Source: Falciphora oryzae
Taxonomy: Eukaryota > Ascomycota > Sordariomycetes > Magnaporthales > Magnaporthaceae
Direction: 5' to 3'
NCBI GenBank assembly: GCA_000733355.1
Contig: JNVV01000028.1
Location: 362,239-426,238 of the forward strand
DNA: 64,000 bases
Below the pieces are notes generated by a model. The model saw only the letters and a list, made by a program, of their open reading frames with translations. It was not told the DNA's origin and did no database searches. Shown piece after piece: positions 54,031-64,000 of this stretch. The translations under genes were made by a program, and so were the position numbers. Numbering within the stretch: the stretch's first letter is position 1; the number at the start of each line of letters is the position of its first letter.

Positions 54031-55126
54031 CCTACTGTTGGTCCGCGCCTTAGGTGGTGTCCCGCTGCATGGAGCGGGAACCGGGTCAGTGCGCCGGTAG
54101 GGACCCACCACACGTGTTACCCGAGGCAACGGAGGACTGACCGCTGGCCGAGCCTCCACTGGCGGTCGACCCGCCGCCCGCCGCTCCTGCCGAAGCACGA
54201 GCTGCTGCAGTTGCCTTGCGGGTTTGGAGGGCCAGAAGACATGCTTGTTGGCGATGTAGCGGAGTTGCGAGCACACAGTTGGGAGGTGGTGTTGTATCTT
54301 GGCTGCTTCGCTTTGCCGTGTCGCTTACGGGATGGGGGAGGAGGAAAGCAAGCAAAAAAAAAAAAAAAAAAAATTGCTTGCGGAACAAAGCTGCGGTGTT
54401 TTTATATAAAGAGCAGTGAAAGGGGAAGCCCGTGACAGGTTGTTATGGTTGTGATACCCCAGCAGAGACTTGTTACACGCACGCATCGCCCGCAGCGGTT
54501 TCAACGCCTGTGCATCCTCCCAAGCCGAAGCCGAGTTGGGCGGTAACAAAGGGTGAGCCTATCGTCGGAGACCTGTGGCAGGGCAATTCGTCGGAATTAT
54601 TATCGTAGAGAAATCAGATTATGTTCTNNNNNNNNNNNNNNNNNNNNNNNNNNNNNNNNNNNNNNNNNNNNNNNNNNNNNNNNNNNNNNNNNNNNNNNNN
54701 NNNNNNNNNNNNNNNNNNNNNNNNNNNNNNNNNNNNNNNNNNNNNNNNNNNNNNNNNNNNNNNNNNNNNNNNNNNNNNNNNNNNNNNNNNNNNNNNNNNN
54801 NNNNNNNNNNNNNNNNNNNNNNNNNNNNNNNNNNNNNNNNNNNNNNNNNNNNNNNNNNNNNNNNNNNNNNNNNNNNNNNNNNNNNNNNNNNNNNNNNNNN
54901 NNNNNNNNNNNNNNNNNNNNNNNNNNNNNNNNNNNNNNNNNNNNNNACAGCAGGTCAACGAATGGTTTTCTTTTCCTTTCGGATTTGTTACATCACGCGC
55001 GCTGCGCGATTACCCTCTCTTTCGGTACAATCACTGTGAGCAAGCTCCCATCTTGCTTTGGATGGGCTCGCCCCATCTCCGGGTTTGTGATTGCTGCGAT
55101 GCCATTTCATGTCGCGTGGAGGCACG
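54031..55126. other. Spacer with poly-A run and gap
   Basis: GC-rich low-complexity frames, a 20-A run at 54354-54373 and the gap at 54628-54946. No supported gene. Confidence 0.5.
54628..54946. other. Assembly gap (319 N)
   Basis: Run of N about 180 bp downstream of the lipocalin-like gene. Confidence 1.
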
Positions 55127-56210
55127 TCAAAGCTCGGAGACCCTGCGCTCCGACACACCCCAGCCCTTGATGACCTCCCCACGGATACGCGCGTCCACAT
55201 TTACGTAGCCCTCGAAGAGCGTGGTCACGGGATCGTGGCGCCCCTTGATCGCCATCTCGCCGACGGGCCATGGTTGGTGCAGCTCTATGCGGGCGTCCAG
55301 CGCGGAAATGGTGATGACCTGGTGGGCGTGGTAGAGGTAACCGGTGTCCTCGGAAACGAAGGGCTGCGAGAGCTCGACGTGGTCGTCGACTGGGTAGATC
55401 TCGTGGTGGCTGTCGGGGTAGACAATCGTGGCCATGTATTGCTTCCTACCGACGCCGGGACAGGCCGCACTCAGCCAGATGGACGCCTTGGTGCCGTTTT
55501 CGAGAATGAGCATATAGAGGTCCCACCCGGCCTTGCCCACCCCCATCCCGTATTGTCTGTCCAGCCAGGCCATGGACTTCTCCGGCACGATCTCGACGAT
55601 CTCCGTTTTGTACTTGAAGGTCCCGGTGACCCACATCTCTGGAAAGGACATCTGGTATGTCCAATCCGTGCCCCAGAAGAAGGTTCCTTGACCACCGGCG
55701 AAGAGGGTCGGCCCCCTGGGTGCGGCGATGATGTCGAATTCGGCGCCCTCGACGGTGCTCCTGACCTTGATGGGCGACGAGCGGTCCCCAGGCGTCGTCG
55801 AGCGGATCTCGAACCGATTCGCCGCGAAATCGACGGCGTCGAGGGCGAAGGGGCTGTCCAGAGCCGGGAAGGTCTCGCCAAACCAGTAGCCGTCGTTGAT
55901 GTCCAGCATGCACACCCGGAAGACGGGCTTCGCCGGCGCGGTCAAGGTGTGAGCCACCGCATGGCCCACCACAAAGTAGTCGTGTCCGTTGGACCCGTGC
56001 AGGAAATACATGAACCAGTAACTCTGGTAGTACGTCGGCTGGGCTGGGCCGACCAGGGTGCTAGCAGCATCAAATACGCCAGCTTTGGCCTAGATTTTAT
56101 CAGGAAACAGTATCATATACGCATGGTGGCACGATAGGGAGACCTCTGCTGACCGTATAAGGCTCGGCGGACCAGGGGGTGTTGTCCGTGGTGGTGCGTT
56201 GAAAAGGCAT
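55127..56210 (-). CDS. Lipocalin-like CrtC-family enzyme (kievitone hydratase / Diels-Alderase type)
   Basis: Two exons, 56154-56210 and 55127-56089, 339 residues; 64-nt intron with a GTCAGC donor. Splicing joins MPFQRTTTDNTPWSAEPYT to AKAGVFDAASTLVGPAQPTYYQSYW. Family features: SYWFMYFLHGSNGHDYFVVG, GYWFGETFP, GGQGTFFWGTDWTYQMSFPEM, PEKSMAWLDRQYGMG and LYMLILENGTKASIWLS, the second-domain pattern (W-x-D-R-Q-x-G) of hydroxyneurosporene-synthase-like proteins. Characterised fungal members are kievitone hydratase (secreted, detoxifies a plant phytoalexin) and Fsa2/CghA-type Diels-Alderases (intracellular, cyclise polyketides). No signal peptide is present, which favours the second group. Substrate unknown. 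Confidence 0.7.
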
Positions 56211-56881
56211 GGCGAAATCTGCGAGGGGAGGATGCGTCGGAGAAAAAGTAACAGGAATACACTGAAGCTCAAAACACGGTAGGGGGTTGGCTTTTGTAGG
56301 ATACGACTGGATTTATGATTTGATCTGCTTCTTTTATTGCGGACTCGTCGGGAATGCTGTCTACACACGCCCGACGCCGACAAGGAAACAGGGAATTTGA
56401 CTAGACTAGGCTCCGCGTACGTGCCCGAAGTGCCCGAGACCCATGCGCGGTCTCGAGACACGGCGATACGAGCGCCGCTACGTGTCGTATCTCTTGTAGC
56501 CGGCGTAAATACCTCCCGTCGGACGAGAGTGGAGAGGGAGCCCCAGCATGATGACGTTGCACAAGGCAATCATGGGCCGTTTCGTGACTATTACAAAGTA
56601 AAGCAAAACACCGGCCATGCCGGCCAGAGTGTGGGGGCCCGGAATGCGGCGATTTACAAAACTGCCGATGCCGACGACGGGGAGGGGCACCTGTCACGTG
56701 TTCCCCGCTACCATAGGGGCCCTGCGAAATGATGCAGCGACAGGCCACCAAGCTTCCAAGGTCACCTCCGACGAATAGCCCCCCATCTCGTGCCACCACT
56801 CTCCTGCGATAAACTCGTGGGTTACCAGGCAGGGCGCAAGACAAGAGAAAGAAAGGCGCCCCCAGGGTGGCCGCAACCCAC
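56211..56881. other. Spacer, no supported gene
   Basis: Between the lipocalin-like gene and the chitinase remnant on the same strand. Contains the promoter of the former. Confidence 0.5.
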
Positions 56882-57420
56882 TCACCGGCACGACGACCAC
56901 CACTCGCTCGAGAACACACACGCAGCTGGCATACGGTCGGGCCCGTGTAGCCGTTGCCGCCGCGCTGGCCCCACTGCGGCACGCCGGCCCCGGGCGTCGC
57001 GGTCGTGGTGGTCGGGGCTGTGCTGGTTGTGGTCGTGCGCGTCGGCGTCACCAGCGTCGTAGTGGTAGCAGTAGCCGTCGTCGTCGAGGAGGTTGTCGGC
57101 GGCGGCGGCGGCTGCGAACCGCCGTTGAGCGCCGCAGCGACGCCGTCCAGCCACCCGCTGTTCGCCCACGCTCGCGACGCATCCCACACCATGACGCCGC
57201 CGAAGCTGGCGAACCGCCTGCAGTACGCGACGACCTGCGCGAGCGCCGCCGCGTCCCGGTAGCCCGTGCCGGCCGCGCGGGCGCTGCCGGGCACGCCGAG
57301 CAGCACCTTTGTCGCGCCGCGCCCGCCGTCGGCCGCCGCGGCCCACTGGTCCCAGCGCGCAAAGTTGAAGGGTCCTGGGCCTCGACGCCCGGCTTGAAGT
57401 TGTGCGCAATATCCAGTTGA
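56882..57420 (-). pseudogene. GH18 class III chitinase + CBM1 remnant
   Basis: The C-terminal third of a class III (plant/fungal ChiA-like) chitinase is open: FNFARWDQWAAAADGG, KVLLGVPGSARAAGTGY and FASFGGVMVWDASRAWANSGW. A Thr/Pro-rich linker and a CBM1-like PQWGQRGGNGYTGPTVC follow. The usual WGQCGG cysteine is Arg, and the CBM1 end (CVFSSEWWSSCR) lies in a different frame. The catalytic DxxDxDxE half is absent upstream, where the sequence (57420-57600) no longer resembles chitinase. Truncated and frameshifted. Confidence 0.75.
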
Positions 57421-58199
57421 AGGGTCATATTGGCGCGGGGGCCGACTCTCGAGGCGGTCGACACCAGTCTCGGCAGCCCAAACAAGCACTGGCAGGTCCA
57501 AACCGGCGTCCCACACCCTCGACCCGGGGCGCACCCACCGGGAGGCCCTAGCACACGCAGTCCCCGACAGCCCACTGGGATACGGGTACATAGAGGTGCC
57601 GAAGTGGCCCGCGCTGCGTCAAAGGTACCGGGGATATTCAGACTAGCACCTCTGGCCCGCTGCCGCGCAGGGCGCGGACACTGTGGACGCCTCGCTGCGG
57701 GCGGCGGCGCAGCACCAATCGGAGGCGGTTGGGTCGCGCAGGCCAGTACGATCAGAGCCAGCGGTCATCACCGCCGCTACCGCCGCATCTTTGAGTGCTT
57801 GCACTCCGGCTGAGCGCTGCACGGGACGTGAACGAGTGGTGCTACCTTGAAGCACACTCTGGATGGGTGTGAGCGTGGCGAACGATTGGCCAAGAGACTT
57901 TCCTCATTGTGTTTGGATGAATGTCTAACGATTGTGCTGGGTGGATAGACCTCCTTTTGTGGCCCCTGTGGTGGTGGGGTATAGAGAGGGGGAGCTGTTC
58001 CCTTTCCGGCGTTCTGGCGCGGGAAAGGGGCGGCGGGCAGGCTTCGAGGGCATTGTGATGCGTGCTTTGTGCCTCGGGCGCTCTCATTGCTCAAAAAAGC
58101 TAGGTAGTCAGGGAATGGATAGTCGTGGTCAGCCACGATGGCTTGGATATTGACGTCGCAGGACGCGCGTCCCGTGTAGGGGGCAGGGGCGGGCATAAG
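57421..58199. other. Spacer between two pseudogenes
   Basis: GC-rich, no coherent frame; the expected N-terminal halves of both flanking genes are missing here. Confidence 0.5.
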
Positions 58200-58877
58200 C
58201 GCAGCTGGGGCCGCGGCTACAACTCACGGGGGGCACCATCAAGATCGCATGGTCGGTCGGCTGGCACGACCCCAACATCTGCCTGTGGGACGCGGCGACG
58301 GGGCGCCAGCTCGCCACGACAGGTGCCGTCGCCCTCTTCCGCAAGGCGCGGTCGCAGCATGCCACCGTGGCATTTTCGCCCGTCGCCGCCGTCCTGCCCT
58401 CGGTTGCTGGCTCTCCCACCGCCGTCGCCGTCGCAGGTGCCAGTGGCAGTACCCGCGGCGGCAGCACCAGTACCCGCGGCGGCAGCACCAGTGCCAGCGC
58501 CCGCTTCGCCACGGGGTCTCTGGACGGGCGGGCCCGGATCTGGGACGTGGACCGGGCCGCGGGGACGGTGGCGCTGGTGCTATCGCTAGACCACCGCGGC
58601 CGTCACGGGTTCCCAGCGACGGTGCAGTCGGTGCATTTCTCGGTGGACGGCCGGCGGCTAGTGACGCACACCAGTGGCCTGTTGTCGGGTGGCGGAAGTA
58701 TCGTCACGGTCTGGGACCTCGGGGACCGGACGCGGATCCGCGTGCTCCAGGCAAGCGACGAGGACGATCACCGCTACTACTCGGGGCACATTTCTCGGCC
58801 CCAATACGGCCCCGCCGCCTTCTCCCCGGATGGAAACATAATCGTAGTCGCGACCAACCGCTGCGTCGCCGCGTACA

Positions 58878-58940
<63 letters not shown>

Positions 58941-60995
58941 AGGGCAAGGGCGAGGGTGAGGGCGAAGGCAGCACCCTAGAGATGCTCTACACCCTCACCC
59001 ACGTCCGCTTCAGCGGCCACAGCATTTACGACATCGCCATCTCCCCGGACAGCAAGCTGCTCGCGTACGCCGAGTCGTGGGGCAAAGTCCGGGTGTGGGA
59101 CCTGGAGGCCCGGACGACGCATGTCCTCAAAAGCGATATTGAGGCCGATGGCACGTCCCACGGCATCGCGTTCTCTCCCGACGTCAAGCGGGTGGCCCGG
59201 GGGGCTAAAAACGGCACCGTTCTGGAGCGGGACGTTGCCGCGGTAGGTACCGGCGGCGGCGTCGGCCCGCCAGTCGCGAGGTTCGAGGCACACAAGGGCA
59301 GTGTGTACGCCGCGGCGTGGTCGACGGGCGGCGCGCTGTTAGCCACCGCGTCCGAGGACAAGACGGTCCGCCTGTGGGACGCAGAGACCGGGCGGGCGGT
59401 CCGCGTCCTCAGGGGCCACCGTGGGAGTGTCCGGTCGCTGGCGTTCGTCCCCGGCGGGAATGAGATCGTGTCGTCCTCAGGAGACGGCACGATTCTCTTG
59501 CAGAAGCTTGGCCCCAGGGGCGGCGGCGGCGGTGACGACGACAACGACGGCTACAACCGCTACTACTCCTACATGGCCAGAAAGACCAAACCCAAGCCCG
59601 TCTCCATGCCCTCGCTAGCTGTGTTCCGGGACGGGAGGCACATGGCGTCGGGATCCGACGACGGCACCATCGCGCTGTGGGATGTCGGCGGCGCGGCAGA
59701 GCCCAGGCATATCCTGCAAGGACACACCGGTGACATCGAGTCGGTCGCCTTCTCGCCCGATGGCGCGTTGCTCGCTTCCGGCTCGTCTGACACAAAGATT
59801 CGGCTGTGGAGAGCGGATAGCGGTGCTGCAGTACGCACTATCGCCGTTGGCGACCCGATCCGTTCTCTGGCCTTCTCCCCGGATGGCCAGACGCTGGTTT
59901 CGGCACACGCGAACCACACCGCCCAGCTGTGGGATGTACAAGCGCTTCTCGCCGACTCTAACGTGGGAGACAGTCTCGATCGCAACCAAGCCAAGCCGCC
60001 GGTGAAATCCCTTACTTTCTCTCCGGACGGGAAGCGCCTCGCCGTCGTGTTGGGTGACAAGAGGGTAAGGCTACTTGACGTAAACACCGAGGCCGAACTG
60101 TGCACGCTCCAGGGTCACAGCGGGGGTGTGGATTCGGCGGTCTTCTCTGCGACTGGCGCACTGCTGGCGACCGCCTCTGACGACATGACGATTAAGCTTT
60201 GGGGCCTCCTGAACATGCGGGAAGCTGAAGTAGGAACGGCAGCAACAGCAGCAGAAGCAGAGCCACTGCGCACACTAGAAGGCCACACCAGCTGGGTTCG
60301 GGCCACCGCGTTCTCGCCCGACGGGCAGCGGCTGGCTTCGGGATCGGACGACAAGACAGTCCGCCTATGGGATGTCGACGCGGGCGAGCTGCTTCACACC
60401 CTCGAAGGCCACAGCGACTGGGTCGGCGCCTTAGCCTTCTCCGGCTCCGGTTCCGGTGCCCCGCTGCTGCTCGCCTCCGGTTCCGACGACGGCACGGTCC
60501 GGCCCTGGGACTGCAAGGACGGAGGGGAAGCGGTGCTAGTTCTCAAGGGACACGATGCCTGGGCAGGGCGGTCGGGTTCTCCGCTGATGGTAAGCGGCTA
60601 GCTTCGGCGTCTTCTGACCGGACAGTACGGGCTTGGGACGGGAAACAGGGGTTGTCTCACACATGTTCTCTGTAGATGCGCTGGTTCGGTCGATCTGGTT
60701 TTCTGGAGATGGTCAACGCATCGAGACAGATCGTGGGGCGTTTGCTCTTGATAGCGCGGAGAAAGGATCGCTACCAAACGGCAAGGGCATCGGTGGAGTC
60801 CAAACTAGCTCAGAGCCAACGAATCCTCCCCCTGTATTCGTCAAGGAGGAATGGACCTACCTCGGGGACAAGAGGGCGGTCTCACTGCCACCAGAGTACA
60901 GGGCTTCATGTTCGGCGCTTAGTGTTGACGGTATCTTTGCTCTGGGTTATGACTCCGGCACAGTCTCGTTTTTCGAGTTTGGCCAGGATTGTTAG
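58200..60995 (+). pseudogene. WD40 domain of a NACHT-WD40 NLR, 5' truncated and frameshifted
   Basis: One long open frame (to 60601) holds about ten WD40 units with SPDG and xLWD signatures (for example FSPDGALLASGSSDTKIRLW, FSPDGQRLASGSDDKTVRLW), starting near PNICLWDAATGRQLA. There is no ATG-initiated N-terminus and no NACHT domain. Two frame changes (about 60570 and 60640) precede the conserved NLR C-terminus: FSADGKRLASASSDRTVRAW, WFSGDGQRIETDRG, VKEEWTYLGDKRAVSLPPEYRA and ALGYDSGTVSFFEF. Fungal NLRs of this kind sense non-self via the WD40 array. An alanine run of about 27 residues (58880-58937) interrupts one blade. Confidence 0.82.
58878..58938 (+). repeat. GCC/GCT trinucleotide run (poly-Ala)
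   Basis: About 20 alanine codons in tandem (GCC then GCT blocks) within the WD40 frame, broken by one Val. A hot spot for length change. Confidence 0.85.
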
Positions 60996-61354
60996 TCCAG
61001 CGGCGGGTTTCATTACTTCGGAAGTCTAAACGGTAGCGCTAGGATGGAAGGTATTTAGAATATTCTAGTAACGTAGTTCATAAGTGAGCGACACACAAGC
61101 GAGCGACACACCGCATCGTGGGTATCCTGGAACTTTACCAGGTAGCCTTGGTTGAGTGCCCACGTCGTGATGAAGTTATTTTCACCTACTTAACTTTGCC
61201 GGATGGACGAAGACCAGGTAAACGGGAGAGATCCTCATTGGTAAATGATTCGAAGAACTCGTTGCTCTGCACAAGCTTTGTCCTGGTTGCCATCGCCCGT
61301 CCTGAAACGACGAAGACTCCTCCATCCATTCCATTAGTAGCTCGGAGCTCGAAG
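60996..61354. other. Convergent spacer
   Basis: Between the ends of two converging pseudogenes; contains ACACACAAGCGAGCGACAC-like short repeats near 61085-61110. No gene. Confidence 0.5.
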
Positions 61355-64000
61355 TTATACCGTGTGAAATAGGCGGTCCCCAGAGTCAGAGTCAGGGTCT
61401 CTATTGCGCCCAAACCTGCCGAACGAAGACTCCATTCGCCACTGTGACCGTGGTGGCCTCCTGCCGATGAACGCCCTTTCATTCGCTCCCTTTTCCAACA
61501 GCAGCTTCGCTGCCTTATTGTGCTTGTTCCATCCAGCCCACGAGAGCGCCGTCCGGCGCTTTTTGTCCTCCGCCTCGAGGTCCGCGCCGCCCTTTTCCAC
61601 CAGTGCCTGGATGACCTCGACGTCGCCGCCCACCGCGGCCAGCAGCAGCGGCGTCATGCCATTCTTGTTCCGCGCCTCCACGTCGGCCCCGGCCACTATC
61701 AGCATCTGGACCACCGCCGCCCCATGCCCGCTTTCGACAGCCAGGACCAGCGCTGTGCCCTTGGTCGCGTCGTCGCGCCCAAGTTCCGGATCGGCACCTG
61801 CGTCGAGGAGCAGCTTGACCATCTCGGCCAGGGGCGCAGCGGTGGCGTCGTTGTCGCGACCCCAAAACTTCTCCCGCAGGGCCTCGCACAGCGCCGTCGA
61901 CCCTTTATCGGTCACGGCGTTGCAGTCGGCCCCGGCCGCGAGCAGGATCCGCACGACCGCCGTGCCGTCACCGCTGCTGCGCCAGCAGCCCTCGTAGGTC
62001 CCGGCGGCGTGTATGAGCGGCGTCCAACCCGAGTCGTCTCGCGCGTTGTCTAGGTGGCCCGCGCTGCCGCCGCCTCTGTTGCCATCCGGTGCGACGAGAA
62101 GCTCGGTGACGCTGGCGTGGCCGCCACCGGCTGCGAGGAACAACGTGCGCTGCCGATCGCTAGCCGCGGGCCCCCCGGGGGGTCGGCGACCCAGCGCCTT
62201 GATTGAGCAGCATCCGGACAATAGGGGCTTTGCCCGACTGGGCCGCCTCTAATAGCGGCACTTTGTAGTAGCTCGAGCGGCGGCCGGACGGGAGCTCCGG
62301 GCTGGCTCCCTTGCCGGGGAGTACTTTCGCCACCGCCTCGTGGCCCTCCTGAGCGGCTTCCCCGAGCGCCAGATCCAGATCGCGAGCCCCAGCGACCAGA
62401 AGCCGCCGCACCACTGCCTCGCTGCCGCCCTTGGCGGCCTTGCAGAGGGGCGTGCAGTCCGAGTCGGAGCAGCCCCATTTCGGGTCGGCGCCGCCGCGGC
62501 CGAGGACAGCTCCACGACGCCGAGGTGGCCGCCGGAGAGGTCGGCGGGGTTCGCGCTGGCGCCGTGCTTGAGCAAGATCTCGACGACGCCCACGCGGCCC
62601 TTCTTCGCGGCCCGGCCGAGCGCCTCCATTCTCGGCCACCCCTGATGGGCCTCGATTTCAGCGCCGCGGGCCAGCAACATCTCAACCATAGCCGCGTGGC
62701 CTTTCTCCGCCGCTATGCCCAAGGGCCGGACGTAGTCCCCGTTCTCCGCCTCCACCAGCGGCTTCTTTCTGCCGTCGCCGCCGCCACCATCCCCGGCGTT
62801 CCCACCCTCCATTAGCTCCCCACTGCTGCTGCGGCGCTTGTTATCGTCGCCCTTATCCGCGGCATGGTCGAGCAGCAGGCCCGCCACCCTCAAGTGCCCG
62901 CCCTGCGCGGCCTTGTGCAGCGGCGTATTCTTCCCGTACTTATCCGCGGCCTCGAGATCCGACGCCTTGCAGCGCTTGAGCACCTGAGCCACTACGGCGG
63001 CGTGCCCGTTCGCGGCCGCCTCCCACAGCGGTGTATGCCTGTCGTCGTCCGTTGCCGAAGCACTGGCGCCATTGCTGAGGAGGAGCTTGACGACTGCTGT
63101 ATGACCCTCCTGCGCAGCTACAAGAGGCGGAGTCCGCCAACTCGAATCCCCCGAGTCGGCCGCGAACTCAGATGCCGACGGAAACATCGACGACGACGGC
63201 CACGGCGATAGCGTCGCCGGCAGCAGCAGCAGCCGCCGCACAGCTTCGACGTGCCCGACCTCCGCGGCCCACGAGAGCTCGCTGCGGCCGTCCCAGTACA
63301 CGAGGTGATCGAGCTCGTAGCCCCACTGGCCCTTGGCGAGCGCCGGGGGCGGCGCGGCCAGCCGGGCGCAGACCTCGTCGACGGCGCGCCCGACCAGTAT
63401 GCGTACAAGGTCCCATTGGCTGTTGGCGACGGCCTTGGGGAGCGGCGTGCGCCTGTACCGGTCGCGGTCGCGGTCGCTGCTGATGTAGCTGGGGCTGTGA
63501 CGCATCTCGAAGAGGTGCAGCCCCGCGCCGTGCTGCAACAGCAGCTTGACTACTTCGATATGGCCTCCGCCTGCTGCCCACACTAGGGGCGTTGGGCCGC
63601 CGTGCCTTCGGCCTCGACAGCGCGCCCCGGGCCAGCAGCCGCGCCGCGATATCGCATGGCCGTTGCGCACGGCCCAGCCCGGCGGGGTCAGACCGGACCC
63701 CCAGTCGTGGGTCTTGTTCTTGTAATGCCAGGCGCCCCACTTGTCCTGGTCCTCGAGGTTGACGCCCTCGGCGGTCAAAAGCGCCGTTACGACGGCCTCG
63801 TGGCTATTGCTGCTGCCCACAGCAGCGGGCGCCTCCCGTCCTTGTCGCTGGGCGTGTTGGGATCGATACCGTCCTCGAGCAGGGCCCCGACCAGCGGCGC
63901 CATCGCGTCGCCGCCGCTGCTGTGCTTGAGCGCCCACCAGAGCAAAGACTCGCGCTCGCTCTTCTGGAACGGGCCCTGGTTGATAGCCTCGCTCAGCAGC
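61355..64000 (-). pseudogene. Ankyrin-repeat protein, multiply frameshifted, runs off the window
   Basis: Minus-strand ankyrin units are readable across the whole segment but in alternating frames. Examples: PLVWAAGGGHIEVVKLLLQHGA, PLVAAQEGHTAVVKLLLSNGA, TPLHKAAQGGHLRVAGLLLDHA, CTPLCKAAKGGSEAVVRRLL, WTPLIHAAGTYEG, KGTALVLAVESGHGAAVVQMLIVAGA and ALSWAGWNKHNKAAKLLLEKGA, ending at 61355. Frame changes are needed near 62190, 62480, 63600-63650 and 63818. No stop-by-transition pattern dominates; the lesions look like small indels, or possibly assembly error. The 5' end lies beyond 64000. About fifteen units are visible, typical of large fungal ankyrin or ankyrin-NLR proteins. Confidence 0.78.

Overview
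The window is filamentous ascomycete (Pezizomycotina) nuclear DNA, most likely Sordariomycetes. Genes carry short GT-AG introns of about 58-155 nt with CTAAC-like branch points, coding sequence is GC-rich, and typical fungal families are present: PalI, HET, NACHT-type NLR remnants, an AflR-like Zn2Cys6 regulator and a Tad1-like LINE. The species cannot be fixed from this sequence. Three assembly gaps (26027-26454, 41810-42059, 54628-54946) interrupt it.

Core-like part, 1 to about 28.4 kb: intact, mostly conserved single-copy genes separated by 0.4-4.1 kb spacers. In order: an MFS transporter with a huge central loop (-), a mitochondrial-type thioredoxin-like protein (+), L-rhamnose mutarotase (-), a GDT1/TMEM165 Golgi cation transporter (-), a TRF/Taz1-like telobox protein (+), a DUF1917/Bles03 protein (-), the pH-sensing membrane protein PalI (-), and an MCP2/ADCK1-type ABC1 kinase broken by an assembly gap (+).

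Accessory part, about 28.9 to 64 kb: a kinase-like protein without catalytic motifs, a CorA-like membrane protein with four copies of a C-terminal membrane repeat, decayed HET genes, a candidate MITE, a secreted five-unit Kex2-type precursor rich in YPLP motifs, a dead siderophore-type transporter, LINE 3' ends, NLR debris, and a divergent pair made of an efflux pump and an AflR-like regulator. These are followed by a sugar-type transporter, an unidentified spliced gene, a lipocalin-like (kievitone hydratase / Diels-Alderase family) enzyme, a chitinase fragment, a frameshifted NLR WD40 domain and a frameshifted ankyrin array running off the right edge. Several in-frame stops here fit C-to-T or G-to-A change, as RIP would produce.

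The most interesting object is the 404-residue precursor at 36344-37558. After a signal peptide it holds five nearly identical 57-residue units, about 40% proline and strongly cationic, each bounded by Lys-Arg and separated by short acidic spacers. The layout resembles Kex2-processed repeat proteins and multi-copy proline-rich peptide precursors. The efflux pump, its regulator and the lipocalin-like enzyme could be parts of a secondary-metabolite locus, but no backbone synthase is visible here. Gene models were spliced by eye; exon lengths sum to whole codons in every multi-exon model called intact.
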